Assembly: GCA_014695195.1 (NCBI GenBank)
Contig: JACJNW010000032.1
Location: 186,001-250,000 of the forward strand
Direction of reading: 5' to 3'
DNA: 64,000 nt
Source of the DNA: Cyanobacteria bacterium FACHB-DQ100
GTDB lineage: Bacteria > Cyanobacteriota > Cyanobacteriia > Leptolyngbyales > Leptolyngbyaceae
Numbering within the stretch: position 1 is the first letter of the stretch; each line of letters starts with the position of its first letter. The translations under genes and the position numbers were made by a program. This document shows positions 63,124-64,000 of the stretch, piece after piece. The notes below the pieces were generated by a model. It was not told the origin of the DNA, made no database searches, and saw only the letters and a program-made list of their open reading frames with translations.

Positions 63124-64000
63124 ATGACTGTCTCTCGTACCATTTGTTTAGGGTTTCTAGCGTTGATTCTGGCTGGGACGGCTCTTCTGATGTTGCCGAT
63201 TTCGACTGCTAGTGGCGAATGGAACAACCTCGTCACGGCTCTATTTACGTCAACTTCATGCGTCTGTGTGACCGGGCTATCCGTTGTCGATGTGGGTAAG
63301 TATTACTCCTTTTGGGGGCAGCTTTTCATGGTGGTGCTGGTTCAAGTTGGGGGACTGGGCTACATGACCGCAACAACGGTGCTACTGCTGCTGCTCGGTA
63401 AGCGGCTGGGACTGAGAGAGAAAATTGCGGTGCAGCAGTCGCTTGACGTGCCGGGATTGTCGGGATTGGCGGGGTTATTACGATCGATTATTGCCACAAC
63501 TCTACTGTTTGAGCTAACCGGGGTGATTTTGCTGATGACGGTGTTTCTGCCGCAGTTTAGCGATCGACCGCTTTGGGCACTGTGGCAATCGATTTTTCAC
63601 AGTGTCAATTCGTTTAACAATGCTGGATTTAGCTTGTTTTCGGATAATTTGATCCAGTATGTGACTAATCCGATCGTCAATTTCACCGTGTCAGGATTGA
63701 TTATTTTTGGCGGAATTGGCTATCAGGTGATTATGGAGATGTATTTTTGGGGACGCGATCGCCTCAACCGTAATCCCAGACGAACCAGTTTTTCGTTGAA
63801 TTTTCGCGTTGCAGTCAGTATGACGATCGTGCTGTTGATTATGGGAACGATTGCCATTCTCGCAACCGAATTCCGCAATCCGAATACGCTCGGTGCACTG
63901 AGTTTTCCTCACAAACTCATGGCAGCTTGGTTTCAGGCGGTTGTTCCCCGGACGGCTGGATTTAACACGATCGACATTACTAAAATGACCACTGCTGGAT
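63124..64000 (+). CDS. KtrB/TrkH-type potassium transporter (3' part outside window)
   Basis: 292 codons are visible. The first P-loop has ALFTSTSCVCVTGLSVVDVG, where the Gly of the selectivity filter lies in VTGLS, and the second has FHSVNSFNNAGFSLFS; a third begins QAVVPRTAGFNT at the edge. These and the hydrophobic segments match KtrB/NtpJ K+ uptake channels, which need a cytoplasmic KtrA gating subunit (not in view). ATG at 63124 is the first Met. Confidence 0.9.
   Translation, partial: MTVSRTICLGFLALILAGTALLMLPISTASGEWNNLVTALFTSTSCVCVTGLSVVDVGKYYSFWGQLFMVVLVQVGGLGYMTATTVLLLLLGKRLGLREKIAVQQSLDVPGLSGLAGLLRSIIATTLLFELTGVILLMTVFLPQFSDRPLWALWQSIFHSVNSFNNAGFSLFSDNLIQYVTNPIVNFTVSGLIIFGGIGYQVIMEMYFWGRDRLNRNPRRTSFSLNFRVAVSMTIVLLIMGTIAILATEFRNPNTLGALSFPHKLMAAWFQAVVPRTAGFNTIDITKMTTAG

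Noticed and set aside
1-64000. CRISPR array
   Set aside because: No regularly spaced 25-40 bp repeats with unique spacers were found; the tandem repeats at 2336 and 47971 are too short and too close together.

Overview
The window is a cyanobacterial chromosome segment. Evidence: the HIP1 octamer GCGATCGC is frequent in both flanks; the flanks carry crtH-type carotene isomerase, a cyanobacterial-type thiamine phosphate synthase with an extra N-terminal domain, a DUF1517 protein and a DUF1565/SPOR protein; and copies of a C-rich repeat of a kind common in cyanobacteria lie between genes. A filamentous Leptolyngbya-like organism is a guess only.

Layout. 1-18178 is ordinary chromosome: a response regulator (partial), a geranylgeranyl-reductase-family flavoprotein, a beta-helix/SPOR protein, thiE-thiS, a DUF1517 protein, a GAF histidine kinase, a PadR-like regulator, a DUF1622-HPP pair (HPP broken by two frameshifts), a Rad50/SbcC-like ATPase, crtH and pyrB. 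56461-64000 is again ordinary chromosome: an intact tRNA-Ser(GGA), an M16 protease pair, a small lipoprotein, a glycosyltransferase/acyltransferase/rhodanese operon and the start of a KtrB/TrkH potassium channel gene.

Between them, about 18220-56402, is a roughly 38-kb island. Its left edge is the promoter plus 5' half of tRNA-Ser(GGA). Its right edge is a second copy of the same 99 bp, continuing into the intact tRNA gene, next to a tyrosine recombinase. The island looks AT-richer, has few HIP1 sites and many small or unrecognised genes. It holds (a) an integron-like cassette region, 19213-25400, with four good attC sites, no integron integrase, and two copies each of a 313-bp hairpin array (H) and a 175-bp-plus element (D) that bracket the cassettes; (b) plasmid-type functions: an actin-like ParM with a small partner, ribbon-helix-helix proteins next to short iterated repeats, an excisionase-like HTH protein and a VapE-type primase-helicase followed by about 14 GGTTGTCC iterons; (c) a metabolic group: a phosphoethanolamine-methyltransferase-like enzyme, a HAD phosphatase, a PLP enzyme and a sensor kinase; (d) candidate defence genes: a patatin phospholipase, a NERD-nuclease/UvrD-like helicase, a HEPN protein, and a membrane-anchored protein with an outside sensor region, a long coiled coil and a NERD nuclease domain; (e) secreted nuclease and Excalibur proteins. 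No phage structural genes and no conjugation genes were seen.

The best candidates for something undescribed are the H-cassettes-D platform and the membrane-anchored NERD protein with its unrecognised neighbour. Everything here was read by eye; no database search or folding program was run.
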